The notes below the pieces were generated by a model. The model searched no databases. It was not told where the DNA came from and saw nothing but the letters and a program-made list of their open reading frames with translations. Positions 18,858-28,922 of a DNA stretch of 64,000 bases are shown here, piece by piece. Source of the stretch: Bosea sp. AS-1 (GTDB lineage Bacteria; Pseudomonadota; Alphaproteobacteria; Rhizobiales; Beijerinckiaceae); contig NZ_CP022372.1 in assembly GCF_002220095.1 (NCBI RefSeq), forward strand, positions 4,870,501-4,934,500. The letters run 5' to 3'. The first letter of the stretch is position 1; the number at the start of each line of letters is the position of its first letter. Position numbers and translations under genes: made by a program.

Positions 18858-19769
18858 TCACTTGCGCAGCTTGGGATCGAGCGCATCGCGCAGCGCATCG
18901 CCGAGGACGTTGAAGGCCAGCACCACCGCGAAGATCACCAGGCTCGGCAGGACCGAGACATGCGGCGCGAAGAACAGGAAGTTACGCCCATCCGCTGCCA
19001 TCGAGCCGAGTTCAGCGGTCGGCGGCTGCGCGCCCAGGCCCAGGAAGGACAGGGCAGCGCCGAGCAGGATCACCTGGCCGAAGCGTAGCGTGATGAATAC
19101 GAACATCGCCGAAAGGCAGTTCGGCAGCACATAGCGCAGGATGATGCGCAGATCGGTCAGGCCGAGCGAGCGGGCCGCCTCGATATAGCCCTGCTGCAGC
19201 ACCACCAGCGCCGAGCCACGTACGACGCGCGCCATCAGCGGCACGGTCGCGATCGCCAGCGCGATGATGACGGCGAGCAGGCCCGGCCCGAAGATCGCCG
19301 CGATGGCGAGACCGAACAGGATGGCCGGAAAGGAGAGCAGAATATCCATCAGCCGCATCAGGATGCCGGATGCCTTCGGATAATAGGCCGCGGCGAAGCC
19401 GATGATGCCGCCGATCACGCAGCCGAAGGCCACGGAAGCGAGCCCCATCAGCAGCGTCGTCCTGAGGCCGAAGAGCAGACGGGTGATCATGTCACGCCCC
19501 TGCCCATCGGTGCCGAGCAGGCCGGCCTCGCCCGGCGCCTTCAGCGTGTTGGCGAGGTCGTTGCCATACGGGTCGGTCGGGGCGAGCCAGGGTGCGAACA
19601 CCGCACCGAGCACGGCAAGGATGACGAGGGCGAGCGCAATGCAGGCACCGACATCGGAGAGGAGCATCCTCAGAATGGACGTCCGGCGGACCGGTACCGC
19701 TGCGACGGTCGACAGCGCGGCGTCAACCGCCTTTGGAGTCCTGGAAAGAGGATCGGTGGCGGAACTCAT
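18858..19769 (-). CDS. DppC-type ABC permease
   Basis: The 303-aa inner-membrane permease has an N-terminal cytoplasmic tail of about 40 residues, the first helix near ACIALALVILAVLGAVF, then LGTDGQGRDMITRLLFGLRTTLL and the C-terminal [18 protein letters not shown] signature of the DppC/OppC group. Its ATG shares one base with the stop of the upstream permease gene (TGATG). No ATPase gene accompanies it in this operon. Confidence 0.92.
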   Translation of the reverse strand: MSSATDPLSRTPKAVDAALSTVAAVPVRRTSILRMLLSDVGACIALALVILAVLGAVFAPWLAPTDPYGNDLANTLKAPGEAGLLGTDGQGRDMITRLLFGLRTTLLMGLASVAFGCVIGGIIGFAAAYYPKASGILMRLMDILLSFPAILFGLAIAAIFGPGLLAVIIALAIATVPLMARVVRGSALVVLQQGYIEAARSLGLTDLRIILRYVLPNCLSAMFVFITLRFGQVILLGAALSFLGLGAQPPTAELGSMAADGRNFLFFAPHVSVLPSLVIFAVVLAFNVLGDALRDALDPKLRK

Positions 19770-20710
19770 CACGCGCCCCTCACTCTGGGGTCGAGCACGG
19801 CATAGAGCACGTCCACGGTGAGATTGATCAGGATGAACCCCAGCGAGAGCACGATGATGGTGCCCTGCGCCATCGGCAGGTCGCTCGACAGGATGGCGCC
19901 GACGGCGAGCCGGCCGATGCCGGGCCAAGAGAACACTGTTTCCGTGACGACCGCCCCACCGAGCAGGAAGCCGATCTGCAGGCCGATCAGGGTGACGACC
20001 GGCACGAGCGCGTTGCGCAGCGTGTGCCGCAGCACCACGGTGCTTTCGCCAAGCCCCTTGGCGCGAGCGGTGCGGACATGGTCGGCGCCGAGCTCGTCAA
20101 GCACCGAGGTGCGCGTCATGCGGGCCACGGGGCCGACGAAGACGCCGCCAAGCGTGAGCGCCGGCAGGATGATCCCTTGCAGGCCCTCCCAGGTCCAGAG
20201 CGGGCCGGTGCGGCCGGTGAAGGGCAGGATCGGATATTTGAAGCCGAAGAGCCAGATCAGCCCGAGGCCCAGGAAGAAGACCGGCAGCGAGACGCCGCCG
20301 ACCGAGACCGCCATGATCGCGCGGTCCATCAGCGAGCCACGGTAATAGGCGCCGACGGTGCCGAGCAGCATGCCGAGCGGGATCGCCCAGATCAGCGAGG
20401 CGACCATCAGCTCGAGCGTCGGGCCGATGGTATTGCCGAGCTCCTGCGTCACCGGAACGTTATTGATGATCGAGACGCCGAGATCACCCTGGGCCAGGCG
20501 GCCGATATAGATGAAGAACTGTTTCCAGAGAGGCTGATTGAGCCCGAGTTCCTCGCGGATCGCCTGCACGACGTCCTGCGTCGCGGTGGGGCCGGCGCGC
20601 ACCTGGGCCGGGTCCGTCGGCACCACCTGCATCAGCAGGAAGCCGATCAGCAGAACGCCGAACAGGACCGGCAGGACCAGCAGCAGCCTTTGCAGCGTAT
20701 GTCGCAGCAT
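19769..20710 (-). CDS. DppB-type ABC permease
   Basis: The 313-aa permease begins MLRHTLQRLLLVLPVLFGVLL and shows the DppB pattern VVPTDPAQ, LGLNQPLWKQFFIYIGRLAQGDLG, and GAVVTETVFSWPGIGRLAVGAI. ATG 20710 follows AGGAAG; upstream codons are open but not family-like. It lies 16 bp after the YtcJ-like amidohydrolase and is coupled to the DppC-type gene. Confidence 0.92.
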   Translation of the reverse strand: MLRHTLQRLLLVLPVLFGVLLIGFLLMQVVPTDPAQVRAGPTATQDVVQAIREELGLNQPLWKQFFIYIGRLAQGDLGVSIINNVPVTQELGNTIGPTLELMVASLIWAIPLGMLLGTVGAYYRGSLMDRAIMAVSVGGVSLPVFFLGLGLIWLFGFKYPILPFTGRTGPLWTWEGLQGIILPALTLGGVFVGPVARMTRTSVLDELGADHVRTARAKGLGESTVVLRHTLRNALVPVVTLIGLQIGFLLGGAVVTETVFSWPGIGRLAVGAILSSDLPMAQGTIIVLSLGFILINLTVDVLYAVLDPRVRGA

Positions 20711-20726
20711 GCGGAGCTTCCTGAAC

Positions 20727-22373
20727 CTATTGCGCGGCTGCGGCGAGCTGGCCGTGCCGGTCGAAGACGACCTCGCCGCCAAGCAGGGTCAGGTCACAGC
20801 GGACGTCGTTCTCGACCTCTTCGACCGGAACCGAGAAGATGTCCCGAGAGAGCACCGCGATATCCGCGAGCTGACCCGGGACGAGCCGCCCGAGCTTGTC
20901 CTCGGCAAACTGCGTATAGGCGCCGAGCAAGGTATAGGCGTGCACGGCCTCCTCCATGCTCAGCCGCTCGGCGCCGCCGATCTCGGTGTGGCGCTTGGTC
21001 TGTCGCGTGACCATGGTGAAGAGGTTCTTGAACGGATCAGTGGCGCAGACCGGCGCATCCGAGCTCGCCGCCGCATGTAGCCCGGCATCGAGCCATTTGC
21101 GCATCGGATAGGAGGCGCCGGCGCGCTGCTCGCCGAGATTGATCACATAGAGATCGCCGAACTCGTAGATGAAGGCCGGCTGCGGCACGGGGTCGATGCC
21201 GGCGGCGGCCATGCGAGCCAGCTGGCCGTCAGTGAGGAAGCCGCAATGCTCGATGCGATGGCGGCGGCCGTGGATCGGATGCTCGCGACTGTCGGCCTTC
21301 TCAATGCCGGAGAGCACCTGCTCGATCGCCGCGTCGCCGATGGCGTGAATCGCGAGCTGGTAGCCCAGCTCGTGATAGTGCCTGAGATAGCGGTGCATGT
21401 CGGCGTCGGAATAGATGAAGATGCCGCGATTGTCGGGATCCCCGACGAGATAGGGCTCGCTCATCGCCGCCGTCAGGCCGCCGGCGCTGCCGTCGCCGAA
21501 GACCTTCATGGCGCCGTAGCGCAGCAGGCCGGTCTCGCGGCCGAAGCGGTAGCCGGCAGCGTGGGCCTCGTCGCCGATGCCGTCGGCATTGCCGTAGATG
21601 CAGACCCAGGTGCGGACCGGCAGAGTGCCGGCGCGCGCGACCTCCTCATAGGCTTCGATCTCGGCCATGCCCGCGCCCATGCCAACGCCGGCATCCATCA
21701 CGCTGGTGAAGCCCTGGGATAGCATGTAGTGCCCGGCCTTCTCGATCGCCGCCTTGAGCTCGGTGATGCTCGGTCGCGGCATCGCCTCGACGATCAGCCG
21801 CATGGCGCTCTCCGCCAGCAGGCCGGTGAGTTTGTTGTCGCGCCGCTCGATCAGGCCGCCCGCTGGGCTCGGCGTGTTGTGACCGATGCCGGCCGCGGTC
21901 ATCGCCCGGCTGTTGACGACGCCGACATGGCCGCAGGTACGCTTGATATAGACCGGATTGTCCGGCGCAGCGCGGTCCAGCTCGTCGGCGGTCGGATGGC
22001 GCCCCTCTGCGAGCTCGTTGTGGTCGTAACCGCGACCGATCACCCATTCGCCGGGCTTCTTCCCCTTGGCCTCAGCCGCAACGCGGCGCAGGACCTCGCC
22101 GATGCTGTTGACGCCTTCCTCGGGGCGCAGATTGACCTCTCCCATGGCGAGACCAAGTGGGAGCAGATGCATATGGGCGTCGTTGAGGCCCGGGATCGCA
22201 ACCCGACCGGCGAGATCCACCACTTTCGTGCCCAGTCCCTGCAAGGCAGAGACCTCGGCGGCGGTACCCGCAGCCAGAACCTTTCCATCCGCGATCGCCA
22301 GCGCCTCGGCGAAACCTTCCGTCAGACCGCAAAAGATACGACCGTTCAGCAATACGGTATCGGCTTGTGTCAT
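20727..22373 (-). CDS. YtcJ-like amidohydrolase (Amidohydro_3 family)
   Basis: The 548-aa protein has N-terminal metal ligands His67 and His69 (GLNDAHMHLLP), the family segment ARGYDHNELAEGRHPTADELDRAAP (here GRGYDHNEL), IHAIGDAAIEQVL, RIEHCGF and the C-terminal ASSDAPVC and GQLADIAVLSRD blocks. Family members hydrolyse amide or cyclic amide bonds. Lacking a signal peptide, it should act in the cytoplasm. It is the first gene of the operon dppBC-SBP-AtzA-like and is divergent from the XRE-cupin regulator. Confidence 0.88.
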   Translation of the reverse strand: MTQADTVLLNGRIFCGLTEGFAEALAIADGKVLAAGTAAEVSALQGLGTKVVDLAGRVAIPGLNDAHMHLLPLGLAMGEVNLRPEEGVNSIGEVLRRVAAEAKGKKPGEWVIGRGYDHNELAEGRHPTADELDRAAPDNPVYIKRTCGHVGVVNSRAMTAAGIGHNTPSPAGGLIERRDNKLTGLLAESAMRLIVEAMPRPSITELKAAIEKAGHYMLSQGFTSVMDAGVGMGAGMAEIEAYEEVARAGTLPVRTWVCIYGNADGIGDEAHAAGYRFGRETGLLRYGAMKVFGDGSAGGLTAAMSEPYLVGDPDNRGIFIYSDADMHRYLRHYHELGYQLAIHAIGDAAIEQVLSGIEKADSREHPIHGRRHRIEHCGFLTDGQLARMAAAGIDPVPQPAFIYEFGDLYVINLGEQRAGASYPMRKWLDAGLHAAASSDAPVCATDPFKNLFTMVTRQTKRHTEIGGAERLSMEEAVHAYTLLGAYTQFAEDKLGRLVPGQLADIAVLSRDIFSVPVEEVENDVRCDLTLLGGEVVFDRHGQLAAAAQ

Positions 22374-22484
22374 GACGCGCGCTGGACCCCTATGTTCAAG
22401 GCGAATTCTTGCGGGAATCAGAACAGAGCGGCCAATTTCGGCAAACAGCGATCAATGTACGCAAAGACAAACCTGTCACGCACA

Positions 22485-22506
22485 GCCCCATCGGAAGAAA
22501 TGGGGC
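22485..22506 (+). other. GCCCCAT/ATGGGGC hairpin with T-rich tail in divergent promoter region
   Basis: GCCCCAT (22485-22491) and ATGGGGC (22500-22506) flank 8 nt and are followed by ATTTT on the plus strand. It looks like an intrinsic terminator but no gene ends here, so it could be a leader hairpin, an operator or the end of a small RNA. Confidence 0.35.
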
Positions 22507-22600
22507 ATTTTGATCTGAACGGTCGACCCTGCTCGCGAAAATTATTCCACCTCGCCTGTTCCCCGCATCGTGATATTCTTGTTGGCTTTGTGGTAGCATT

Positions 22601-22616
22601 GCTCAGAATATTGAGC
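22601..22616. promoter_or_regulatory. GCTCA-N6-TGAGC inverted repeat, candidate XRE-cupin operator
   Basis: The 16-bp element GCTCAGAATATTGAGC has 5-bp perfect arms around an AT-rich centre, in the 325-bp gap between the divergent ytcJ-like operon and the regulator gene. Position suggests a site controlling both directions. Confidence 0.4.
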
Positions 22617-22698
22617 GGCGCAAGAGGCGCCGACCGGCGTCCACCGCATGGCGCGCAGGGCTCGCACAGACGGCCGGGACGGGGGAGGAAAGATAAAG

Positions 22699-23277
22699 AT
22701 GGGTTTTGATGTCGGGGGCAGATTGCGCGAAATCAGATTGGCCGCCGGGCTTTCCCAGCGCGAACTCGCCGCACGCTCAGGCGTGACTCACAGCCTGATC
22801 TCGCTGATCGAGCAGAACCGAAACAGTCCTTCCGTCGCCTCGCTCCGCAAGATTCTCGATGGCGTCCCGATGAGCATGGTCAATTTTTTCGACGAAGCAC
22901 GGACCCCGCGCGACCGGGTATTCTTCGATGCCGGCGACCTGATCGACCTGACCTCGCGCCTGCATCAGGTCAATGGCGGCGAAAGCCGGGGCAACATGTC
23001 GTTCCGACAGGTCGGGGACGCCCAGGCCCACAACCTCCAGATCCTGCACGAATCCTACGAGCCCGGCGCCGATACCGGTGCCGCCATGCTCAAGCACAAC
23101 TCGCATGAGGGCGGCGTCGTGCTCTCCGGCGAACTCGAGGTCACTGTCGGCGATCAGATCAGGGTGCTGAGGCCCGGCGAGGCCTATCTTTTCGACAGCC
23201 GCGTACCGCACCGCTTCCGCAATATCGGCACGGAACGCTGCATCGTGGTCAGCGCCTGCACACCACCTTACCTCTAG
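22699..23277 (+). CDS. XRE-family regulator with C-terminal cupin (PuuR-like)
   Basis: The 192-aa protein has an N-terminal XRE helix-turn-helix (about residues 5-60, RLREIRLAAGLSQRELAARSGVTHSLISLIE in outline) and a C-terminal cupin (about 110-178, EGGVVLSGELEVTVGDQIRVLRPGEAYLF). This architecture is typical of PuuR and related sensors of small amines, amino acids or their derivatives. ATG 22699 follows GGGGGAGGAAAG. It is divergent from the two-amidohydrolase/ABC operon and is its probable regulator. Confidence 0.9.
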   Translation: MGFDVGGRLREIRLAAGLSQRELAARSGVTHSLISLIEQNRNSPSVASLRKILDGVPMSMVNFFDEARTPRDRVFFDAGDLIDLTSRLHQVNGGESRGNMSFRQVGDAQAHNLQILHESYEPGADTGAAMLKHNSHEGGVVLSGELEVTVGDQIRVLRPGEAYLFDSRVPHRFRNIGTERCIVVSACTPPYL

Positions 23278-23368
23278 ACGCCACCCATTCGGCGGCCGGT
23301 TTCGGCCATCCGTTTATGCGCCGTTAACCCTGCCCATCTAGGTACGGAGGCTGGTTTAGTCAGTCGTA

Positions 23369-25894
23369 GTGTTCGCTGTCCCTATGTATAAACGCGACCG
23401 TCATCAGCGAGCCAACAGCTTCGCCTCGAGCGAGTATCACGCTCATCCCGCCGACGATTCTCAGGCTCCTTCGAGCCGGGCCGACAAGGCCGATTTCACG
23501 CCAAGCCGTGCTCCTGCCGGAGAGGCGGCGGCGCCGGTCTATGTCCGTTCCCCCCGCATGTCGGGCAAGGTGCGACAGACCCAGACGGGGCCGGAAAGTG
23601 ATCGACAGAGCCCTCCCCTGCTGTTCAGCGGCGGCCATCCACCGGCCGTGACCCTGGCCGATTCGACGCGCGTCCGTTTCTGGCGCACGCCGAAGCACCT
23701 GATGAAGGAGATCTGGGGCTCGCCGGATGGGATCGAGCCCCTGCCCCTCGCCATCGAGGAAACGCATCCCGATCCTGCCGAGCTCGCTCCGTTCGCGGAG
23801 CCGGTTGAGCCGGTGGCACAGGAGTCTTGGACGCAGGAAGTCTGGCCGGAAGATGAAGAGGCGATCGCCGAAGCCGTACCGGCGCTGCCTGCAACCGCCG
23901 CAGAGCCGCGGCCAACGCCCTTCGCCTTTCTCTCGGATCACGCCTTCTGGGATCTCGTGCCCGAGATCGGCCGCGACGAGGGCGTAGCGGGCTCTCCCGC
24001 CACGAAGATCCCGGTAACGCAGGTTACTGTCGCGGATGACGACATCCTCGATGATGCGTCGTGGGAAGCGAACGAACCGGCCTTGCCAGTCGTCACGCCC
24101 CTTGCCGCCTCGGCTGGCGGCAACCCGGCCGGCAGCTCGCCCTGGCCGGGCTACACCGTGAATCTGCGCGTCTCTATGGCGCCGCAGCCGGTTGCGCAGC
24201 CGATCGGTGTCCCGCCGGCCGTCGCCCTAGCGCCGACGGAAGCGGCAGTGTCAGACGTCGATAGCACCGAGGATGAGCCGGCTGAGGTCGTTGCTCCGCC
24301 GGTGGTCCAGGCCGCCCCCGTCAAGAAGGCCTCCGCTCGTCGCCAGGAGCCGCAGGCGGGCTTCCAGCTCCCGCCGATCGAATTCCTGGCCGAGCCGCCG
24401 GAGGACCGCGCCGAGACCATGCCGGTCGAGGTGCTGCAGCAGAATGCCGGGCTGCTCGAAGGCGTGCTCGAAGACTTCAATATCCGCGGCGAAATCGTCC
24501 AGGCCTGCCCTGGTCCGGTCGTCACGCTCTACGAGCTCGAACCGGCCCCCGGCATCAAGAGCTCGCGGGTGATTTCGCTGGCGGACGACATCGCGCGTTC
24601 GATGAGCGCGGTGTCGGCGCGGGTCGCGGTGGTGCAGGGCAAGAACGCCATCGGCATCGAGCTGCCCAACAGCAAGCGCGAGACCGTCTTCCTGCGCGAG
24701 CTCCTCGCCAGCCAGGATTTCGAGGCGACCAAGCACAAGCTCGCCCTCTGCCTCGGCAAGACCATCGGCGGCGAGCCGGTGATCGCGGATCTGGCGCGTA
24801 TGCCCCACCTGCTCGTGGCGGGCACCACCGGCTCGGGCAAGTCCGTCGCGATCAACACCATGATCCTGTCGATCCTCTACCGGCTCAAGCCGGAGCAGTG
24901 CCGCCTGATCATGGTCGATCCCAAGATGCTGGAGCTCTCCGTCTATGACGGCATCCCGCATCTGCTCACCCCCGTCGTCACCGATCCGAAGAAGGCGGTC
25001 GTCGCCCTGAAATGGGCGGTGCGCGAGATGGAGGAGCGCTACAAGAAGATGTCGAAGCTCTCGGTGCGCAACATCGACGGCTTCAACGCCAGGGTCGGCG
25101 AGGCCAAGGCCGCCGGCGAGATCATCACCCGCACGGTCCAGACAGGCTTCGACAAGCACAGCGGCGAGGCGATCTACGAGGAGGAGGTCATGGACCTCGA
25201 GCCTCTGCCCTATATCGTCGTCATCGTCGACGAGATGGCCGATCTGATGATGGTCGCCGGCAAGGAGATCGAGGGTACGATCCAGCGGCTCGCCCAGATG
25301 GCCCGTGCCGCCGGCATCCACGTCGTGCTGGCCACCCAAAGGCCCTCGGTCGACGTCATCACCGGCACGATCAAGGCGAACTTCCCGACCCGGATCTCCT
25401 TCCAGGTCACGAGCAAGATCGACTCGCGCACGATCCTCGGCGAGATGGGTGCCGAGCAGCTCTTGGGCCAGGGCGACATGCTCTACATGGCCGGCGGCGG
25501 CCGCATCACCCGCGTGCACGGCCCCTTCGTCTCGGACAACGAGGTCGAGAAGGTCGTCGCCCATCTCAAGACGCAAGGGCGGCCGCAATATCTCGATGCC
25601 GTCACCTCCGAGGAGGAGGAAGGCGAGGAGGGCGAGGACGGCGCCGTCTTCGACAAGACCGGCATGGGTTCCGTCGACTCCGACGACCCCTATGAGCAGG
25701 CCGTCGCTGTCGTGCTGCGCGACAAGAAGGCCTCGACCTCCTACATCCAGCGCCGCCTCCAGATCGGCTACAACCGCGCCGCATCCATCATGGAGCGCAT
25801 GGAAAACGAGGGCATCGTCGGTCCCGCCAACCACGCAGGTAAACGCGAAATCCTCGTCGATGGCGGCCGCCCGCTCCCCGACGACGAGGATTGA
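23369..25894 (+). CDS. ftsK: FtsK/SpoIIIE-type DNA translocase without membrane domain
   Basis: The 841-aa motor protein has a RecA-like AAA domain with Walker [12 protein letters not shown] near residue 488, Walker [18 protein letters not shown], and a C-terminal winged-helix gamma domain ([20 protein letters not shown] onward), which reads KOPS sites in FtsK. The first 330 residues are acidic, proline/alanine-rich and contain no transmembrane helix, unlike canonical FtsK with four. It is therefore a soluble paralogue as found in several Hyphomicrobiales. The start is GTG 23369; ATG 23384 is an equally possible start and neither has a good ribosome binding site. Confidence 0.88.
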   Translation: MFAVPMYKRDRHQRANSFASSEYHAHPADDSQAPSSRADKADFTPSRAPAGEAAAPVYVRSPRMSGKVRQTQTGPESDRQSPPLLFSGGHPPAVTLADSTRVRFWRTPKHLMKEIWGSPDGIEPLPLAIEETHPDPAELAPFAEPVEPVAQESWTQEVWPEDEEAIAEAVPALPATAAEPRPTPFAFLSDHAFWDLVPEIGRDEGVAGSPATKIPVTQVTVADDDILDDASWEANEPALPVVTPLAASAGGNPAGSSPWPGYTVNLRVSMAPQPVAQPIGVPPAVALAPTEAAVSDVDSTEDEPAEVVAPPVVQAAPVKKASARRQEPQAGFQLPPIEFLAEPPEDRAETMPVEVLQQNAGLLEGVLEDFNIRGEIVQACPGPVVTLYELEPAPGIKSSRVISLADDIARSMSAVSARVAVVQGKNAIGIELPNSKRETVFLRELLASQDFEATKHKLALCLGKTIGGEPVIADLARMPHLLVAGTTGSGKSVAINTMILSILYRLKPEQCRLIMVDPKMLELSVYDGIPHLLTPVVTDPKKAVVALKWAVREMEERYKKMSKLSVRNIDGFNARVGEAKAAGEIITRTVQTGFDKHSGEAIYEEEVMDLEPLPYIVVIVDEMADLMMVAGKEIEGTIQRLAQMARAAGIHVVLATQRPSVDVITGTIKANFPTRISFQVTSKIDSRTILGEMGAEQLLGQGDMLYMAGGGRITRVHGPFVSDNEVEKVVAHLKTQGRPQYLDAVTSEEEEGEEGEDGAVFDKTGMGSVDSDDPYEQAVAVVLRDKKASTSYIQRRLQIGYNRAASIMERMENEGIVGPANHAGKREILVDGGRPLPDDED

Positions 25895-25934
25895 TCGGGC
25901 GCGCGCTGCCCGATCCCAAAGCGACGCCATGACG

Positions 25935-25962
25935 AAAAAGCCGGCCCATTGGGCCGGCTTTT
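25935..25962. terminator. Bidirectional intrinsic terminator
   Basis: AAAAGCCGGCCCA-TT-GGGCCGGCTTTT is a near-perfect GC-rich hairpin with an A tract on one side and a T tract on the other, located between the converging ftsK and dppF-type genes. Confidence 0.9.
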
Positions 25963-25963
25963 C

Positions 25964-26944
25964 TCATGCTGCCTTTTCGAGGAAATCCTCGGCGAAGTGA
26001 CAGGCGACAAGGCGCCCGTCGACCTCGCGCTTTTCCGGACGCTCGGCCCGGCAGCGATCCTTCACGAAGGGGCAGCGCGTCGAGAACACACAGCCCTTGG
26101 GCGGATTGAGCGGGGACGGCAGCTCGCCGCGCAGCACGATGCGCTCGCGCTTGGCCCCGCTGACCCGCGGCGTCGAAGCGAGCAGCGCCTGGGTATAGGG
26201 ATGAAGCGGACGGGCGTAGATGCGCTCCTTCGGCCCATGCTCGATGGCATTGCCGAGATACATCACCAGCACGTCATGGGCGATGTGCCGGACCACGCTG
26301 AGATCATGCGAGATGAAGAGATAGGCGAGCTTCAGCTCGTCCTGCAAATCGGCCAGCAGGTTGAGCACCTGCGCCTGAATCGAGATGTCGAGCGCCGAGA
26401 CCGGCTCGTCCGCCACCACGACCTTGGGCGAGAGGATCAGCGAGCGCGCGATCGCGATGCGCTGGCGCTGGCCGCCGGAGAACATGTGCGGATAGCGGGC
26501 GTAGTGCTCCGGCCTCAAACCTACCTTCGCCATGATGGCGCGGGCCTTCTCGGTCCGTTCGGCCTTGGAGAGCGTCGTGTTGATCTTGAGCGGCTCTTCC
26601 AGGATCGCGCCGATCTTCTTGCGCGGGTTGAGCGAACCGTAGGGGTTCTGGAAGACGAGCTGCACCGTGCGGCGCAGCCGCTTGCGCTCGGCCGCGGGCG
26701 GATGCACCGCGTCGAGCCCGTCAAGCGTCAGCGTCCCTGAAGTCGGCGTCTCGATCAGCGTCGCCATGCGCGCCAACGTCGATTTTCCGCAACCGGATTC
26801 ACCGACGATGGCAAGGGTGCGCCCAGCCTCGACCGAGAAGGAGACCTTGTTCACGGCCTGCAACTGCGCCGGTGGCTGGAACAGGCCGCGCTTGACCGGA
26901 TAGATCTGGGTGAGCTCGCGCGCTTCGATGACGGGGTTGCTCAT
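25964..26944 (-). CDS. dppF: DppF-type ABC ATPase
   Basis: The 326-aa ATPase has Walker [13 protein letters not shown], signature [15 protein letters not shown], Walker [13 protein letters not shown] and the oligopeptide/dipeptide C-terminal extension with the four-cysteine-like pattern [15 protein letters not shown] 26944 overlaps the dppD-type stop by four bases. It is the last gene of the dipeptide importer operon. Confidence 0.93.
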   Translation of the reverse strand: MSNPVIEARELTQIYPVKRGLFQPPAQLQAVNKVSFSVEAGRTLAIVGESGCGKSTLARMATLIETPTSGTLTLDGLDAVHPPAAERKRLRRTVQLVFQNPYGSLNPRKKIGAILEEPLKINTTLSKAERTEKARAIMAKVGLRPEHYARYPHMFSGGQRQRIAIARSLILSPKVVVADEPVSALDISIQAQVLNLLADLQDELKLAYLFISHDLSVVRHIAHDVLVMYLGNAIEHGPKERIYARPLHPYTQALLASTPRVSGAKRERIVLRGELPSPLNPPKGCVFSTRCPFVKDRCRAERPEKREVDGRLVACHFAEDFLEKAA

Positions 26945-27963
26945 CGCGTCGCCTCCGTCGTCAGGCCGGCCCCGTCGCGAGCGCGTTCGGCATCCCGGTT
27001 CGGATCGCCAAGCGGGTAATGGCAACGCACGCGCCCATCCATCCAGGGCCGCAGCTCCGGCTGGACGTTGCGGGAATGCTCGGTCGCATAGGCGCAGCGC
27101 GGGCTGAACAGGCAACCCTTCGGCCGGTCGTTGAGGCCTGGCACCATGCCGGGGATGGTGGCGAGCCGGGTCGCATCCTCGCTGCGCTCCGGCAAGGCGG
27201 CCAGCAACGCGGCGGAATAAGGGTGCTGCGGATCGGCGAAGAGCGCGCCGACCTTGCGCTCCTCCATGATCTGCCCGGCATACATCACCATGATCCGCTG
27301 CGCCGTCTCGGCGACGACGCCCATATTGTGGGTGATCAGCACCAGCGCCATGCCGCGCTCACGCTGTAGCGACATCAGCAGTTCGAGAATCTGCGCCTGG
27401 ATGGTGACGTCGAGCGCGGTCGTCGGCTCGTCGGCGATCAGCAGGCGCGGGTTGCAGGCGATGGCCATCGCGATCATGACGCGCTGGTTCATGCCGCCCG
27501 AAAGCTGGTGCGGAAAGGCCGTGAGGCGGCTTTCCGGCGCCGGGATGCCGACCTGTTCGAGCAGTTCGATCGCCCGGCGCTTCGCAGCCTTGCGGTCCAT
27601 GCCCTCGTGCTTGCGCAGCGTCTCGGCGAGCTGGAAGCCGATGGTGAAGCACGGGTTCAGGCTCGTGCTCGGCTCCTGGAAGATCATCGCCACGTCCTTG
27701 CCGGTGAGCTGGCGGCGCTCGCGGGCGGACATGGTGAGCAGGTCGCGGCCGTCGAAGCGCAGCTTGTCGGCGCGGACGCGGCCGGGATAACCGACGAGGC
27801 CCATCAGCGCGAGCATGGTGACGCTCTTGCCGGAGCCGGATTCGCCGACGACGCCGAGCACCTCGCCCTCGTCGAGGGTGAGGTCGATGCGGTCGACGGC
27901 GCGCAACGTTCCCTGCGAGGTGGGGAACTCGACGCTGAGGTTTTCGATCTCGAGCAGGGGCAT
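26941..27963 (-). CDS. dppD: DppD-type ABC ATPase
   Basis: The 340-aa ATPase has Walker [12 protein letters not shown], signature [15 protein letters not shown], Walker [19 protein letters not shown] and a C-terminal [11 protein letters not shown] segment. The last 40 residues are a variable polar tail. It lies four bases after the dppC-type stop and is coupled to dppF. Confidence 0.93.
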   Translation of the reverse strand: MPLLEIENLSVEFPTSQGTLRAVDRIDLTLDEGEVLGVVGESGSGKSVTMLALMGLVGYPGRVRADKLRFDGRDLLTMSARERRQLTGKDVAMIFQEPSTSLNPCFTIGFQLAETLRKHEGMDRKAAKRRAIELLEQVGIPAPESRLTAFPHQLSGGMNQRVMIAMAIACNPRLLIADEPTTALDVTIQAQILELLMSLQRERGMALVLITHNMGVVAETAQRIMVMYAGQIMEERKVGALFADPQHPYSAALLAALPERSEDATRLATIPGMVPGLNDRPKGCLFSPRCAYATEHSRNVQPELRPWMDGRVRCHYPLGDPNRDAERARDGAGLTTEATR

Positions 27964-27967
27964 GGGA

Positions 27968-28879
27968 TCAGCGCTTCAGTTTGGGGTCGAGCGCATCGCG
28001 CAGACCATCGCCCAGCAGGTTGAAGGCGAGCACGGTGATGAGGATGGCGAGGCCCGGGAAGGTGACGACCCACCAGGCGCGCAGCACGAACTCGCGGGCA
28101 TCGGCCAGCATCGTGCCCCATTCGGGCGTCGGCGGCTGGGCACCAAGGCCGAGGAAGCCGAGCGCCGCGGCATCGAGGATCGCGGTCGAGACGCCGAGCG
28201 TCGCCTGCACGATGAGCGGCGCGGCGCAGTTCGGCAGGATCTCGGAGAACATCAGCCGGACCGTCTCGGCGCCGCTGACCTTGGCGGCGACGACGTAATC
28301 CTTGGAGGATTCGGCGATGACGGCGGCGCGCGTGATGCGGACATAATGCGGCAGCACGACGATGGCGACCGCGAGCATCGCGTTCATCAGGCCGGGCCCG
28401 AGGATCGCGACGATGACGATGGCCAATAGCAGGCTCGGCATCGTCATCAGGATGTCCATGAAGCGCATAATCGCGATGTCGGCGATGCCCTTGAAGTAGC
28501 CGGCAATCAGGCCGAGGACGACGCCGACGACGATCGCGATGGCGACCACCGCGATACCGATGACGAGCGAAAGACGGGCGCCATAGAGCAGGCGCGAGAG
28601 GATGTCGCGACCGATCGCATCGGTGCCGAGCGGATAGGAGAGCAGGCCGCCCTCTTGCCAGAACGGCGGCTTCAGGAAGACCGCGTTGTTGGTCATGTCG
28701 GGGTCGTGCGGCGCAATCAGCGGTGCGAAGAGCGCGCAGAGCAGCACCAGCACGATGACGACGAGACCCGCGACCGCGCCGCGATTGGCACTGAAATAGG
28801 TCCAGAACTCACGGGCCGGATGAGGCGGCGCGCCGCTCGGGGCGGCGACGGCAGGGGCTTCGAGGGTTTCGGCGCTCAT
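27968..28879 (-). CDS. dppC: DppC-type ABC permease
   Basis: The 303-aa permease has a proline/alanine-rich cytoplasmic N-terminus, the [25 protein letters not shown] segment in outline, and C-terminal [20 protein letters not shown] prefer ATG 28879 (CGGAG upstream) to a TTG at 28903. It pairs with the upstream dppB-type permease. Confidence 0.92.
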   Translation of the reverse strand: MSAETLEAPAVAAPSGAPPHPAREFWTYFSANRGAVAGLVVIVLVLLCALFAPLIAPHDPDMTNNAVFLKPPFWQEGGLLSYPLGTDAIGRDILSRLLYGARLSLVIGIAVVAIAIVVGVVLGLIAGYFKGIADIAIMRFMDILMTMPSLLLAIVIVAILGPGLMNAMLAVAIVVLPHYVRITRAAVIAESSKDYVVAAKVSGAETVRLMFSEILPNCAAPLIVQATLGVSTAILDAAALGFLGLGAQPPTPEWGTMLADAREFVLRAWWVVTFPGLAILITVLAFNLLGDGLRDALDPKLKR

Positions 28880-28922
28880 GGGCGAAGGCTCCGGTGGGCG
28901 CAAATCATGGTGTTGCGGCGGT

